Assembly: GCF_001275675.1 (NCBI RefSeq)
Contig: NZ_LITM01000006.1
Location: 491,031-555,030 of the forward strand
Length of the DNA stretch: 64,000 nucleotides
Origin: Lysinibacillus sp. FJAT-14745
GTDB taxonomy: Bacteria; Bacillota; Bacilli; Bacillales_A; Planococcaceae
Direction of reading: 5' to 3'
Position 1 is the first letter of the stretch. Each line of letters opens with the position of its first letter. The translations under genes and the position numbers were made by a program. The notes beneath the pieces are model-generated. The model was not told the DNA's origin. It was given only the letters and a program-made list of their open reading frames with translations, and made no database searches. Positions 7,142 to 16,044 of the stretch are shown here, one piece after another.

Positions 7142-8551
7142 ATGAAAAAACCAAAATATCAATTGATTATTGATTTTATAAAAGAAAAAATTGCAAAAGG
7201 GGAGTGGGCGATTGGTAGTCCCATACCAAGTCAACGTAATCTGGCAAAACAGTTTGAGGTTAATCGTAGTACAGTTATAACAGCATTAGAGGAACTAATG
7301 GCGGAAGGCTTAATTGAAGGTAAAGCAGGTAAGGAAACAGTGGTCACCAATAATACTTGGACTTTAATGGGGGCAAAATCCTTAACGAACTGGAATGAAA
7401 ATGTCACTTTAGGCATTCATAAACCTAGCGTTACGATGGTACAGGAGATTAACGAAGCGGAATCGAATACGAATCTTATTCAATTGAGTAAAGGGGAGCT
7501 ATCACCAGAGATGTTCCCTTTAGAAGAGATGAAATTCATTGTTCAAAAGGTATCGAATCAATTAACCTCGTTTGGCTATGAAGAGCCAAAAGGAAATATA
7601 AAATTACGGCAAGCCATTAGTGACTATTTAAAGGTAAGAGGGGTCGAAGCGTCTCCGTCGTCCATTCTCGTAGTTTCTGGTGCGCTCCAAGCTTTACATC
7701 TAATTTCAATTGGACTCCTAAAACGAGGTTCAACGGTATTACTAGAAATGCCGTCCTATCTTTACTCGTTGACTGTTTTTGAGTCTGCGGGGATGGAGTT
7801 GCAAGGATTAGCGATGGACAATGAGGGAATTATCATAGATTCTATTTATCCGATAAAGGAAAAAGGGAAGAATATTTTATATACGATTCCAACTTTCCAC
7901 AATCCAACAGGTGCCTTAATGCAAGAAGACAGACGGGAAAAATTAATGGCCTACTGTGAAAGAGAGCAATTGCCAGTTATAGAAGATGATGTGTACCGTG
8001 ATTTATGGATTGATAATCCACCACCTAAACCACTAAAAGCCATGGACCATTACGGGAATGTATTATATGTTGGAAGTTTATCAAAAACTCTCAGTCCAGG
8101 ATTGCGAATTGGTTGGATTGTTGGCTCGGAGTCAGTCATTAATCGATTAGCAGATTTAAAAATGCAGTCCGATTATGGATCAAGTACTCTTTCACAACTC
8201 GTTGCCGCAGAGTGGCTATCTAGTAATTTCTATGATGAACACCTTGATAAAGTAAGAGAACAACTTAGGATTCGTAGAAAAGTGGCATTAGATGCAATGG
8301 ACAAATTTTTGAGTCCGTACGCTACATGGGACATCCCAAAAGGTGGATTGTTCATATGGATGAAAATAAAACCTGAATTTAAAGTAAAAAGACTATTTGA
8401 AAAAGCATTATCCAACAATATTCTTCTAAATCCTGGTAGTATTTATGCTGAAAAGTCAGGACAGTTTATACGAATCTCCTATGGCTATGCTGCACTCGAT
8501 GAAATTAACGAAGGCATATTCCAATTAAGTGAAATTGTTAAAAATCAATAG
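7142..8551 (+). CDS. MocR-type regulator: GntR DNA-binding domain fused to PLP aminotransferase-like domain
   Basis: A 469-residue protein. Residues 1-75 form a GntR winged helix (PIPSQRNLAKQFEVNRSTV). The remainder is an aminotransferase class I fold with IPTFHNPTGALM, EDDVYRDL and the pyridoxal-phosphate lysine in SLSKTLSPGLRIGW. ATG 7142 is preceded by GAGGG. A reading from 6941 would translate the hairpin array and is rejected. MocR proteins bind PLP or an aminated ligand and often activate or repress a neighbouring transporter or biosynthetic gene, here the divergent EamA exporter. The effector is unknown. Confidence 0.88.
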   Translation: MKKPKYQLIIDFIKEKIAKGEWAIGSPIPSQRNLAKQFEVNRSTVITALEELMAEGLIEGKAGKETVVTNNTWTLMGAKSLTNWNENVTLGIHKPSVTMVQEINEAESNTNLIQLSKGELSPEMFPLEEMKFIVQKVSNQLTSFGYEEPKGNIKLRQAISDYLKVRGVEASPSSILVVSGALQALHLISIGLLKRGSTVLLEMPSYLYSLTVFESAGMELQGLAMDNEGIIIDSIYPIKEKGKNILYTIPTFHNPTGALMQEDRREKLMAYCEREQLPVIEDDVYRDLWIDNPPPKPLKAMDHYGNVLYVGSLSKTLSPGLRIGWIVGSESVINRLADLKMQSDYGSSTLSQLVAAEWLSSNFYDEHLDKVREQLRIRRKVALDAMDKFLSPYATWDIPKGGLFIWMKIKPEFKVKRLFEKALSNNILLNPGSIYAEKSGQFIRISYGYAALDEINEGIFQLSEIVKNQ

Positions 8552-8570
8552 ATCGTAATGGAGGGTTTAA

Positions 8571-9197
8571 ATGAAAATACTAAACAAATTGCCAAAAAGT
8601 AACCCAAATTTACATGTGGACTTAATTAAAAATGGTTGGATTCCAATGAAAGAACCTAAAAATTTAATAAGTGCTATATTGTTATCGATCCCATTAATGA
8701 TTATAGCTTCAATGATTTCTATTGGGGTAATAAATATTTTTTCTAGTATTTCTTTGAGAGATTTTGGATTTACATCTGGTGGAATATCAATAACCATTAA
8801 CTTAAGCGTTATTTTGGGGCTAGTCTTACTATTAATCATTCACGAATTACTTCATTTGATGTTCATTCCTAATTTTATGAAATCAGAAAAAACTTCTGTA
8901 GGGCTTACTCTGTTCGGGGGTTTTGTAGTTTCGGAAGAAGAGATTTCAAAATCAAGATATATCGTCATTACGATTGCCCCTTTTTTGATCATTTCGATAA
9001 TATTCCCACTAATTTTAAGTGTATTTGGACTTTTAACAACAACATTAAAGTTCTTGATCATACTAAACTCCATAGGATCGTCAGTGGATTTACTAAATCT
9101 TCTACTTATCATGAAACAGGTACCGAAAAATGCAACTATAAAAAGTAATGGACCAAACACTTATTGGAAAAACGCTCAGACTAAACAAAAATGCTAA
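8571..9197 (+). CDS. DUF3267-type membrane protein with HExxH motif
   Basis: A 208-residue protein with about four or five membrane segments. The zincin-like motif HELLH sits in a hydrophobic helix near residues 90-94 (LLLIIHELLHLMFIP), as in DUF3267 putative membrane metalloproteases. GGAGGGTTTAA precedes ATG 8571. It starts 19 bases after the MocR gene and may be cotranscribed. Proteolytic activity is inferred only from the motif. Confidence 0.72.
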   Translation: MKILNKLPKSNPNLHVDLIKNGWIPMKEPKNLISAILLSIPLMIIASMISIGVINIFSSISLRDFGFTSGGISITINLSVILGLVLLLIIHELLHLMFIPNFMKSEKTSVGLTLFGGFVVSEEEISKSRYIVITIAPFLIISIIFPLILSVFGLLTTTLKFLIILNSIGSSVDLLNLLLIMKQVPKNATIKSNGPNTYWKNAQTKQKC

Positions 9198-9202
9198 AGA
9201 TA

Positions 9203-9285
9203 GCTTTGCTCTGTGCGAAAGCGAAGCGACAGCAACAAAGCGCCCAGTTGGAACAGAATTCAACTACACGTTATGATGATGATCA
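9203..9285. repeat. GC-rich dispersed repeat
   Basis: The segment GCTTTGCTCTGTGCGAAAGC...CAACAAAG (9203-9240) recurs in inverted orientation at 16361-16398 with one or two changes. The following CGCCCAGTTGGAAC...ACACGTTATGATGATGA resembles 14318-14360. The base composition is far above the AT-rich surroundings. Confidence 0.7.
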
Positions 9286-9295
9286 ATATTTTTCA

Positions 9296-9757
9296 TTAGG
9301 CTAGACCTTTCATATATTTCGTTACATTCCCTAAACAACAACTACCTTGAGGATTGTTTATCTCGCAGCCACAGCGGTTTTCTTTTATATTTGCACGAAT
9401 ATGTTCTAATGGATTAGGCGTAAATTCATTTTCAACATATTGTTTAATTTTTTCTTTAGTCCAATCAAAACAATAACAAACCGGTGTACTTAATGAATCA
9501 TCCTTTTGATGTACTTCTACCTTTATATCAGCTAGAAGGTACTCTTTATTACTCGTATCAAAATAAGCGACATGACAATCTTTAGTAGCACAAAAATAGT
9601 GATTTTCCTTAGCATTTATTGATCCTAATACAGATGGTTTCATCATTGATTTAATTGTTATTAGCTGCACATTTTTAGCTTTATTTTTGCAAGAAGGACA
9701 TACAATAGCGTTTTCATTTACATTTTTTTTATGGCTACTTTCACAACAGTTTCCCAT
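9296..9757 (-). CDS. Cysteine-rich metal-cluster protein, CopZ-like zinc ribbon plus BFD-like domain
   Basis: A 153-residue protein. The N-terminal part has CPSCKNKAK followed by CATKDCHVAYF, a zinc-ribbon or iron-sulfur arrangement as in the N-terminal domain of archaeal CopZ-type proteins. The C-terminal half contains CYCFDWTKEKI and later CGC and CC pairs (ENRCGCEINNPQGSCCLG), resembling a BFD-like [2Fe-2S] module. ATG 9757 is better spaced from AAAGGTGG than 9760. A role in copper or iron-sulfur handling is inferred from family resemblance. No copper operon is next to it. Confidence 0.65.
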   Translation of the reverse strand: MGNCCESSHKKNVNENAIVCPSCKNKAKNVQLITIKSMMKPSVLGSINAKENHYFCATKDCHVAYFDTSNKEYLLADIKVEVHQKDDSLSTPVCYCFDWTKEKIKQYVENEFTPNPLEHIRANIKENRCGCEINNPQGSCCLGNVTKYMKGLA

Positions 9758-9780
9758 CATTTTTCCACCTTTACTTATTA

Positions 9781-10312
9781 TTTTTAGTCTCTAAAAGTTT
9801 CAATAACAGGATAATCGCACATCATTTTTTTTGGTTAGGATTCATAATTCATCTTATATTAAGTATAAACCATTATGCTAAGGTACAGGGTAAAGAAAAT
9901 TAATAATTATTTGAAAACAAGATCGTGAACACGTATGAAAAAATGACGAGTTACTTACATAAATTGCACTGCAATTATATTCTTTTACAATAAACGCTGT
10001 TAAGGCATTTGTCCGTGGTCATGATTGGTTAACAGTAGATGAATTACTACAAAATGTCGGGGCTCACTACTCGAATCCAAAAGCATTCTTAAGGCTACAT
10101 TGCAAACAAAGTGGAATGAAGATTGATATGGAAGAATAATTATTTAACGAAAAAAAGGGAGATTTATAGAGTAGAAAATAGTAAAATATATAAGCTGATA
10201 GCCAAAAGAGTATTTGTTTGGAAATTTTACAAGTGTTAACGAAAATGAACAAACACTTCGAGGTTCATGTCAGAAGGATAATGAATTAAACGTGAAGAGG
10301 GGGCTATTGGAA
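9781..10312. other. Intergenic stretch with one possible gene remnant
   Basis: No intact gene is visible. A frame without a start (9996-10139, plus strand) encodes VKAFVRGHDWLTVDELLQNV...MKIDMEE and looks like the tail of a lost protein-coding gene that I do not recognise. Confidence 0.35.
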
Positions 10313-10525
10313 ATGTTTATAGTGGCAATATTGATTACTTTAATTTTCGGCAGTATTTCTTATATGCTGTTGAAGCATCCTGAGGGTGCTATACAGCTGA
10401 GTTCCTTTTCAGATGATTTCAAAAAGAAACCATTTTTAAAAATGTTCCTAAAGTTTATGGGTTGGTGGTTTTTATTACTTGTTATAGCAGCGTGGATTGT
10501 TGCATTCATCTCCCTGTTTGAATGA
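10313..10525 (+). CDS. Small two-helix membrane protein, function unknown
   Basis: A 70-residue protein with hydrophobic helices at residues 1-20 and 46-68 and a charged middle (DDFKKKPFLK). ATG 10313 follows GAGGGGG at about eleven bases. The longer frame from 10214 has no ribosome site. GTG 10292 is a possible alternative start. I do not recognise the family. Confidence 0.5.
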   Translation: MFIVAILITLIFGSISYMLLKHPEGAIQLSSFSDDFKKKPFLKMFLKFMGWWFLLLVIAAWIVAFISLFE

Positions 10526-10550
10526 GCTTTTTGAGGAAATTTGACTGAAT

Positions 10551-10584
10551 GAAAAAAGCTGTAGCGGAGTAATACGCTACAGCT
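10551..10584 (-). terminator. Terminator of speG
   Basis: Stem AGCTGTAGCG/CGCTACAGCT, with a T run when read on the minus strand. Similar sequence recurs at 23548-23572, including the following ATTGGTTATGCCC. Confidence 0.75.
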
Positions 10585-10653
10585 AAAAATTGGTTATGCC
10601 CATCAATGACTTGTTCATATAAGCATAATAATACATAAGAAGGGCAAGTATAG

Positions 10654-11169
10654 CTATATTTGGTTATTAAACTCATATTGGAAGATACACATGCGAAGGG
10701 CGTCTCGATATTTACCTTCAGTAAAAAATTCTTCTTTAAGTTCTCCCTCAATATGAAATCCAGCTTTTTTATAAATGTAAATGGCTTTTTCGTTTTGTTT
10801 ATCAACAATTAAATATAGTTTGTGTAGATTTAAAATATGAAAGGCGTATTTCATTGCCAAAATAGTAGCAGAATAGGCATATCCTCTTCCTTGGGAATTA
10901 GGATCAATAATAATTTGAAATTCTGCATTACGATGGATTAGGTCAATTTCAACTAATTCAACTAATCCAAGAATTTCCTTTTCTTTTTCAACTATAAAAC
11001 GTCTTTCACTTTGTTTATGGATATGCTTTTCAAATAAATCTTGTAGTTCTACAAAAGATTCATAAGGTTCTTCAAACCAATATGACATGATTCTAGAATC
11101 ATTATTTAATTTATGAACATATTTTAAATCTTCTCTTTCTAACGGTCTTAACTTAATACTTTCTGACAT
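10654..11169 (-). CDS. speG: Spermidine N1-acetyltransferase SpeG
   Basis: A 171-residue GNAT acetyltransferase that transfers acetyl from acetyl-CoA to spermidine or spermine, protecting cells from polyamine excess. The N-terminus [19 protein letters not shown] and the blocks [29 protein letters not shown] and [13 protein letters not shown] are very close to Escherichia coli SpeG as I remember it. Length is normal. ATG 11169 follows GGGAGGAA; the longer frame to 11220 is not supported. It is monocistronic with its own terminator. Confidence 0.93.
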   Translation of the reverse strand: MSESIKLRPLEREDLKYVHKLNNDSRIMSYWFEEPYESFVELQDLFEKHIHKQSERRFIVEKEKEILGLVELVEIDLIHRNAEFQIIIDPNSQGRGYAYSATILAMKYAFHILNLHKLYLIVDKQNEKAIYIYKKAGFHIEGELKEEFFTEGKYRDALRMCIFQYEFNNQI

Positions 11170-11312
11170 AATCGATGTTCCTCCCAAATTTATAAAAATG
11201 TATGTTTTACATACAAACAATTATTCTAGGTATAAACTATATGCTGTATAGTAACTATATAGTCAAGGAACCAACGAAAAAAATACTTTTCAGAGGTATA
11301 TGGTAAAATAAG

Positions 11313-11450
11313 CGGGGAATTATTCCAGAAAATGTATTGCTTCATATCTTCAAACCTTTGTACCGTGGAGAGTACTCTCGTAATCGTCAAACAGGAGGTT
11401 CGGCTCTTGGATGAACGATTGCTATGCATATTTTTGTCTTTCTCTGCCAA
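11313..11450 (+). pseudogene. Remnant of a sensor histidine kinase ATPase domain
   Basis: One frame encodes GIIPENVLLHIFKPLYRGEYSRNRQTGGSALG and then TIAMHI after a TGA. This is the G-box region of a histidine kinase HATPase domain (consensus GIP...F.RG...R....GGSGLGLAI). Nothing upstream or downstream extends the domain in frame. It is a short relic. Confidence 0.6.
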
Positions 11451-11588
11451 ACCCGTTTGATGTACCTCAGGAAAGATGTTTAGTGACTCTGTTAAGAAGA
11501 CAGGGAGATTAATAAAAATGCTTTAAGCAGCGCCCCTTTGGCCAAGTTTACAATACAAATTTAGTGAAAAGAAGGTAGATTAGTATTT

Positions 11589-11762
11589 ATGTTCTCAGGA
11601 TTTGAATGGTTACCGAAAAAATGGGGCAAAAGAAAAGTTTCGGAACGGTTTCTTCAAGCGAAATTTACTGAAGAAGGTAAAGGGATTACGATTACTACAT
11701 ATGCTATTGATTTATATATAATATCGATTCCTTTAGAAGTGAAAAAATATAATTCACTTTAA
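11589..11762 (+). CDS. Small orphan protein, function unknown
   Basis: A 57-residue ORF (MFSGFEWLPKKWGKRKVSER...), basic in the first third and more hydrophobic later, with no recognised domain. AAGAAGGT lies 13 bases upstream. A clean terminator starts 12 bases after its stop codon, which supports a real transcript. Confidence 0.45.
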   Translation: MFSGFEWLPKKWGKRKVSERFLQAKFTEEGKGITITTYAIDLYIISIPLEVKKYNSL

Positions 11763-11774
11763 TGTCGGCAGAGT

Positions 11775-11801
11775 GTCAACAAATTTTGTTGACATTTTTT
11801 T
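11775..11801 (+). terminator. Rho-independent terminator
   Basis: GTCAACAAA / TTTTGTTGAC stem followed by eight T. Confidence 0.8.
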
Positions 11802-11830
11802 CTATACAGCTTAGGTTCAATGTTTTAGTC

Positions 11831-12733
11831 TTAATTTGAAAGTGATGTTTTTAGATAAGTTGTTTTTGTTTTAAAATGCGAAAATAACAAACATCCAATA
11901 ATAACAATCAATCCCCCAATCCCTTGCGTCCAAGAGATGCTCTCTCCTAAAAATAAAAACGCTAGAAGTGCCGTGAAAATCGGATTGAAATTAAGGAAAA
12001 CACCGGATGTTGTAGCCCCTAATTTTTGAATACCAATGTTCCAAAGTACCATACAAACGACAGTGGAGATTAACCCTGTATATAAAAGGGATAGTATAAA
12101 AGATTGATTAACATTAGAAACGGTAAAATCCCTAAAGTTAAACGGCAATAGTACAAGAAGTCCAAATATTCCTGAATACAAATTAGCCATTAGTGGCGAG
12201 GTAGTTTTCATCGCCCATTTACTACAAACAGAATAAATTCCCCATACACATACAGCTGCAAGCATCCATAAATCACCCAAATTAAAATGGAAAGACAATA
12301 ATAGGCCGATATTCCCCTTTGACAGGACGAGAAGAACACCGAACAGTGAAAGAAGCATTGCAAGTGCTTGAAGTATATTTATCTTTTCTTTTAGAAAGAC
12401 AAATGAAAAAAAAGCAATTGAAATTGTATTTAATGTTGAAATGAGGCCAACATTCGTCGAGGTAGTTCTTTCCAATGCTAAAAATTGAAAGATATTGAAC
12501 AATACCACACCTGTAATGCCCATTAACAATAATGGAAAAAGGGCCTCTCGGGAGGGAAGCAATCTTTTTTCTTTCCACCAAACCATTGGAAGAAGTACAG
12601 CGACGGCAATGAGCCATCTTAAGCTCGTCAATGTTAAGGGAGAGGCATGATCGACAAGAGATTTGGCAACTACAAAATTGCCTCCCCAAAGTAAACTAGT
12701 TAATAGCATTAATAAAACATAGACATTCGGCAA
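11831..12733 (-). CDS. EamA/DMT family transporter
   Basis: A 300-residue protein with about ten membrane segments in two EamA repeats (LLWGGNFVVAKSL at the N-terminus; SGVFLNFNPIFTALLAFLFLGE in the second repeat). It starts with TTG 12733, eight bases after AAAGGAGAG; no ATG is better placed. It is divergent from an Lrp/AsnC regulator at 12944, a classic arrangement for amino-acid exporters. Confidence 0.87.
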   Translation of the reverse strand: MPNVYVLLMLLTSLLWGGNFVVAKSLVDHASPLTLTSLRWLIAVAVLLPMVWWKEKRLLPSREALFPLLLMGITGVVLFNIFQFLALERTTSTNVGLISTLNTISIAFFSFVFLKEKINILQALAMLLSLFGVLLVLSKGNIGLLLSFHFNLGDLWMLAAVCVWGIYSVCSKWAMKTTSPLMANLYSGIFGLLVLLPFNFRDFTVSNVNQSFILSLLYTGLISTVVCMVLWNIGIQKLGATTSGVFLNFNPIFTALLAFLFLGESISWTQGIGGLIVIIGCLLFSHFKTKTTYLKTSLSN

Positions 12734-12943
12734 ATAACGTTCTCTCCTTTGATTCTCGTATGTATAAATCGAGTTATATTAGATAAAAGAATAATAACAT
12801 TTTCGCTTTTTGTGCAGTATAAAATTTTGTATAATGAATAAAAATCAAAATAATAGTAAGAAAAAGAGGGTTTTACAGAACAAAATTAATTATAACCTTC
12901 GAATATAGATGGAATTTCGAAGAATAAAAGGAGAGAAAATAGC

Positions 12944-13429
12944 ATGAAAGATATTGATAGAAAATTATTAGATAGCGTTGATACTCAAATACTAGATATT
13001 TTACAGAGAGAAGTTCAAATAAGTAATGCAGAGATAGCGAGACGTGTGAATTTGTCTCCACCGGCAACACATGCAAGGATAAAACGTCTAGAAAGTGAAG
13101 GATTTATTGACAAACAAGTTGCCATTTTAAATCATGAGAAACTGGGATTCGATTTACTGTGCTACGTTTTCATGAGTACAAATATTCATCAAGCTAAGGA
13201 ATTAGAAGCTTTGGAAAATGCTTTAAAAACAATGACAGAAATATTAGAATGTCATTGTTTAACGGGAGAGTATGATTATCTATTAAAGGTTATTATAAGA
13301 GATCGAAAAGAATTAGATCGCTTTATAAGAAAATTAAATAGGCTGGGTATTTCCCGCATTCAAACTAACTTATCTTTAAGAGAAGTTAAATATTCTACAG
13401 TTTTACCAATATCAGAGGATGAACAGTAG
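12944..13429 (+). CDS. Lrp/AsnC family transcriptional regulator
   Basis: A 161-residue regulator. The N-terminal helix-turn-helix covers residues 12-60 (DTQILDILQREVQISNAEIA, then NLSPPATHARIKRLESEGF). The C-terminal ligand-sensing RAM domain contains HCLTGEYDYLLKV. AAAGGAGAG precedes the ATG. It probably controls the divergent EamA exporter in response to an amino acid; that target is inferred from position. Confidence 0.9.
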   Translation: MKDIDRKLLDSVDTQILDILQREVQISNAEIARRVNLSPPATHARIKRLESEGFIDKQVAILNHEKLGFDLLCYVFMSTNIHQAKELEALENALKTMTEILECHCLTGEYDYLLKVIIRDRKELDRFIRKLNRLGISRIQTNLSLREVKYSTVLPISEDEQ

Positions 13430-13507
13430 AAGTTCTTCCGAGCACTGTGGATTTTTAGCTTCGTTGCATATGGTATAGGTAAAAACTCAAGCATAATAGG
13501 AGGCATT

Positions 13508-14077
13508 ATGAAAACATTCATATACATGGTACGACACGGCGATTCACCAAAAGACGGAAATGAGAGAACGAGAGAATTAACTGAAAAAGGTAGAATAGAC
13601 GCTCAACGACTAACTGATATTCTACAAAAAGAGGACATTGATACAGTTATTTCAAGCCCGTATAGTCGTTCAATCCTAACTGTTCAGAAAATAGCTGAAC
13701 AAATAGAAAAAGAAGTAATTATAATGGAAGATCTTAAAGAGCAAATTTTTAATGCAGAAGAGAAACGCATCTCTGACAAGGAATTATACCCTTTATTAGA
13801 AAAGTCATTTTCTGACCCAACCTATGCTTTAAAAGGGGGCGAGTCGAATGCTGACTGTCAGCAACGTGCTATAAAAGTTTTAAAAGAATTATTAAACACC
13901 TATCAAGGACAGAAAGTAATCATTGGCACACATGGGGCTGTAATGACTTTAATGATGCAGTTTTATGATAGTAGATACGATTTGAATTTTTTACTGCATA
14001 CATCAAAACCAGACATATACAGAATGGAATTCGAGGGGCAAGAATTGGTTGATGTAAAAAGATTGTGGGAGATTTAA
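13508..14077 (+). CDS. Histidine phosphatase family protein
   Basis: A 189-residue phosphoglycerate-mutase-like phosphatase. The catalytic RHG motif is at the N-terminus (VRHGDSPKDG), followed by SSPYSRSILTVQKIAEQ, a central Glu region, and the second histidine in IIGTHGAVM. AGGAGG precedes the ATG. It is probably monocistronic. The substrate is unknown. Confidence 0.85.
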   Translation: MKTFIYMVRHGDSPKDGNERTRELTEKGRIDAQRLTDILQKEDIDTVISSPYSRSILTVQKIAEQIEKEVIIMEDLKEQIFNAEEKRISDKELYPLLEKSFSDPTYALKGGESNADCQQRAIKVLKELLNTYQGQKVIIGTHGAVMTLMMQFYDSRYDLNFLLHTSKPDIYRMEFEGQELVDVKRLWEI

Positions 14078-14219
14078 CTACTTTCAGCAGAATAATAAAG
14101 AAAAGCATGGCATTGATTACTATATTGTTTGTACCTAAAATATGTACCCTTTTCAAAATTTTTGGTTCATCACTAAAAGTCGTGGATGACTTTTGGTAAA
14201 ACGTATACTATGTAAATAA

Positions 14220-14341
14220 GTTGATTGAAGTGGAGAATGGGCGACTCCTTGGGGATTAGCGTCACAGATGAGACCCTGCAGCGAAGCGAAGCGGCTCATC
14301 GGACGCCCCCAGGAAAGCGCCCAGTCGGAACGGAAATCAAC
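14220..14341. repeat. Imperfect palindromic dispersed repeat
   Basis: The outer arms are GTTGATT and ATCAAC. Inside, GGGCGACTCCTTGGGG pairs with CCCCCAGGAAAGCGCCC, and GATGAG...CTGC pairs with GCGGCTCATC. It belongs with the repeats at 9203 and 16297. The GC content is high and no gene is visible between 14078 and 14580. Confidence 0.7.
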
Positions 14342-14540
14342 CACACGTTTTGGTGATGAGCCAAATTTTTGTATATCGTAATATAACAAAAATTGTATGT
14401 ATAATACAGACAATTACTGAACAATTTGTGTAAATCTTAAAACAATCTGGGTTACTATAGGTGAGCCGATGATGATAAATAAACTGTTCAAAAATAAGAA
14501 ACAAGGTAGATGATACTGAACGCTTTGAGGAAAGTAACTA

Positions 14541-14570
14541 AAAGGGTCACCATGCTGGGGCGACCCTAAA
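14541..14570 (-). terminator. Terminator of YjcZ-like gene
   Basis: On the minus strand AGGGTCGCC / GGTGACCCT is followed by TTTTA. It sits 11 bases after the stop codon. Confidence 0.7.
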
Positions 14571-14580
14571 ATCGGAAATG

Positions 14581-14727
14581 TTAATACCCTCTATGCATAA
14601 AAGTAGCGCCGATAATAATTAGAAGTATAAATAGAACAACAATTAAGGCAAATGTTGAACCATTACCATATCCGCGACCATAGCCGCATCTATTATTTAT
14701 ACCACCAATGTTTCCGTAGTATCCCAT
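14581..14727 (-). CDS. YjcZ-like tiny membrane protein (sporulation-associated family)
   Basis: A 48-residue protein: a Gly/Tyr/Asn-rich head ([20 protein letters not shown]) and one hydrophobic tail helix ([19 protein letters not shown]). This is the signature of the tiny Bacillus membrane proteins usually named YjcZ family sporulation proteins. GGAGGGAT lies at the proper distance upstream. Two paralogues lie at 22627 and 23142. Expression in the mother cell during sporulation is known for family members and inferred here. Confidence 0.85.
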   Translation of the reverse strand: MGYYGNIGGINNRCGYGRGYGNGSTFALIVVLFILLIIIGATFMHRGY

Positions 14728-14845
14728 AAAATATCCCTCCTTTCTACAATCTATAATATGTAAGTTATAGAGAAGGAGTGGGGGTGTTAAACCATTTAGC
14801 TGTAGGCATTAAAAAATATATTTTCGTGAGATAAGACAATAAAAA

Positions 14846-14872
14846 AGGGTCACTTGGGATAGGAGTGACCCT
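14846..14872. terminator. Bidirectional hairpin
   Basis: AGGGTCACT / AGTGACCCT stem flanked by A and T runs. It lies inside the long direct repeat. No gene is seen between 14728 and 15137. Confidence 0.55.
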
Positions 14873-15066
14873 TAGAAAAAAGTTTCGGAGGTGTAAGGCT
14901 AAATTAGCTTTACCTTACTATTATTATGAAGTGATAGCTATGTTTGTATAGTGAATTGCCTGTGAAAAAGATTTATAAAAAAGTTGCAGCGTCGTCACAC
15001 GCTACAGTAAACTAATGAACAATATGAACATTATCAAGACCTAATTTTAAAAAAGATAGAAAATTT

Positions 15067-15113
15067 AAAGGGTTTTACATATTAGATATGACTAATATGT
15101 AGAACCCTTTCTT
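15067..15113. terminator. Strong hairpin terminator
   Basis: A 19-bp stem, AAAGGGTTTTACATATTAG / CTAATATGTAGAACCCTTT, downstream of the histidine phosphatase gene at 15138. T-rich on one side and A-rich on the other. Confidence 0.7.
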
Positions 15114-15137
15114 CTTTTACTAAAGCACTCCGTTAGC

Positions 15138-15761
15138 TTAGTAAATCAAATGGGAAGTATCATTAAATTTGTTTACAACATTTTGCTGAAAACTATTTTG
15201 ACTGAGAACTGTAATCCCACCTACTGACGATGAAAAGTATGCATTAACTATCATTTCTGGCTCAAATTTCATCCACCATGCAAGTATGTAACCCAAAGTT
15301 CCTCCGTGTGTGACAATCAACAGGTTTTTATCCTTTTCTGATTCATATATCCTATCCATACAACAGCAAACCCGACTATAAAATTCTCCCCAGCTCTCAC
15401 CATCTTGAAATTCCTGATAATCTAAATCAAATCCACTTCTTGTTCGGGGGTTTCTATTTGCTCTTGCCCAATCTTTTGTTTTTCCTGCGGCGACACCAGT
15501 ATTTATTTCACGTAGTCCTTTATCTTGAATGACATCTAAATCTAAATGTGTTCTAACTATCTCCGCTGTTTGTTTAGCTCTGAGTAAATCCGAAGAATAT
15601 AAAACAAAATCATCTTTATTTACTTTTTCTTTCAAGCACTTTCCGACAATTTCAGCTTGAGTTTTTCCAAAATCAGTTAATGGAGTATCTGTCCAACCAC
15701 CAGACATATTATTTATGTGATGTTCGGATTGACAATGTTGAACCAAAATAATTTTATTCAA
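15138..15761 (-). CDS. Histidine phosphatase-fold protein with altered RHG motif
   Basis: A 207-residue phosphoglycerate-mutase superfamily member. The N-terminal motif reads VQHCQSEHH instead of the usual VRHGxT. The phosphate-binding arginine and the glycine are therefore replaced, while the catalytic histidine remains. Other blocks are typical: YSSDLLRAKQTAEIV, REINTGVAAGKT and IVTHGGTLG. TTG 15761 is used as start, seven bases after AAGGAG. It may be a low-activity or specialised phosphatase, or a regulatory homologue. Confidence 0.8.
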   Translation of the reverse strand: MNKIILVQHCQSEHHINNMSGGWTDTPLTDFGKTQAEIVGKCLKEKVNKDDFVLYSSDLLRAKQTAEIVRTHLDLDVIQDKGLREINTGVAAGKTKDWARANRNPRTRSGFDLDYQEFQDGESWGEFYSRVCCCMDRIYESEKDKNLLIVTHGGTLGYILAWWMKFEPEMIVNAYFSSSVGGITVLSQNSFQQNVVNKFNDTSHLIY

Positions 15762-15858
15762 TTCTATTCTCCTTATTTAAATTGATTTTTTTCTATTTCA
15801 AATTTGTATTCTATTATTTTCATCTGTAATCCTTCTTGCACTAAACTGTTTAATATAA

Positions 15859-16044
15859 GTGAAATACTTCAAATTCAATATAACATTGTTAATAGGGGGC
15901 ATGGTAAACCTTTTACGGTTTGAGGTAAAAAGAGAAACCATTATTTATTTCGCAAAGATACATAAATTATCAAGAAAACAAGTGAACCAACTGATTTATT
16001 TGAATATAATGTTTGAAACTAAAAGAATAAGGGAGACGGTGTAA
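15859..16044 (+). CDS. Hypothetical protein, uncertain start
   Basis: Up to 61 residues from GTG 15859. The core, FEVKRETIIYFAKIHKLSRKQ, has the look of a helical DNA-binding or coiled segment but matches no family I know. GGGGG lies only one base before the internal ATG 15901, too close for a normal site, so the start is unresolved. The stop overlaps the next ATG (TAATG), which suggests coupling. Confidence 0.45.
   Translation: MKYFKFNITLLIGGMVNLLRFEVKRETIIYFAKIHKLSRKQVNQLIYLNIMFETKRIRETV

Larger units (their letters stand above)
14511..15010. repeat. Long direct repeat, copy A (with YjcZ-like gene)
   Basis: This segment is largely repeated at 23071-23575. Shared parts are the terminator, the YjcZ-like gene, the TAGAGAAGGAGT...ACCATTTAGCT block, the GTGACCCTT hairpin, AAGGCTAAATTAGCTTTACC and the CGTCGTCACACGCTACAG hairpin. 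The copies differ by scattered substitutions and small indels. Confidence 0.75.

Noticed and set aside
14153..14413. 86-residue minus-strand ORF
   Set aside because: It lies entirely across a palindromic GC-rich repeat; no domain or ribosome site.
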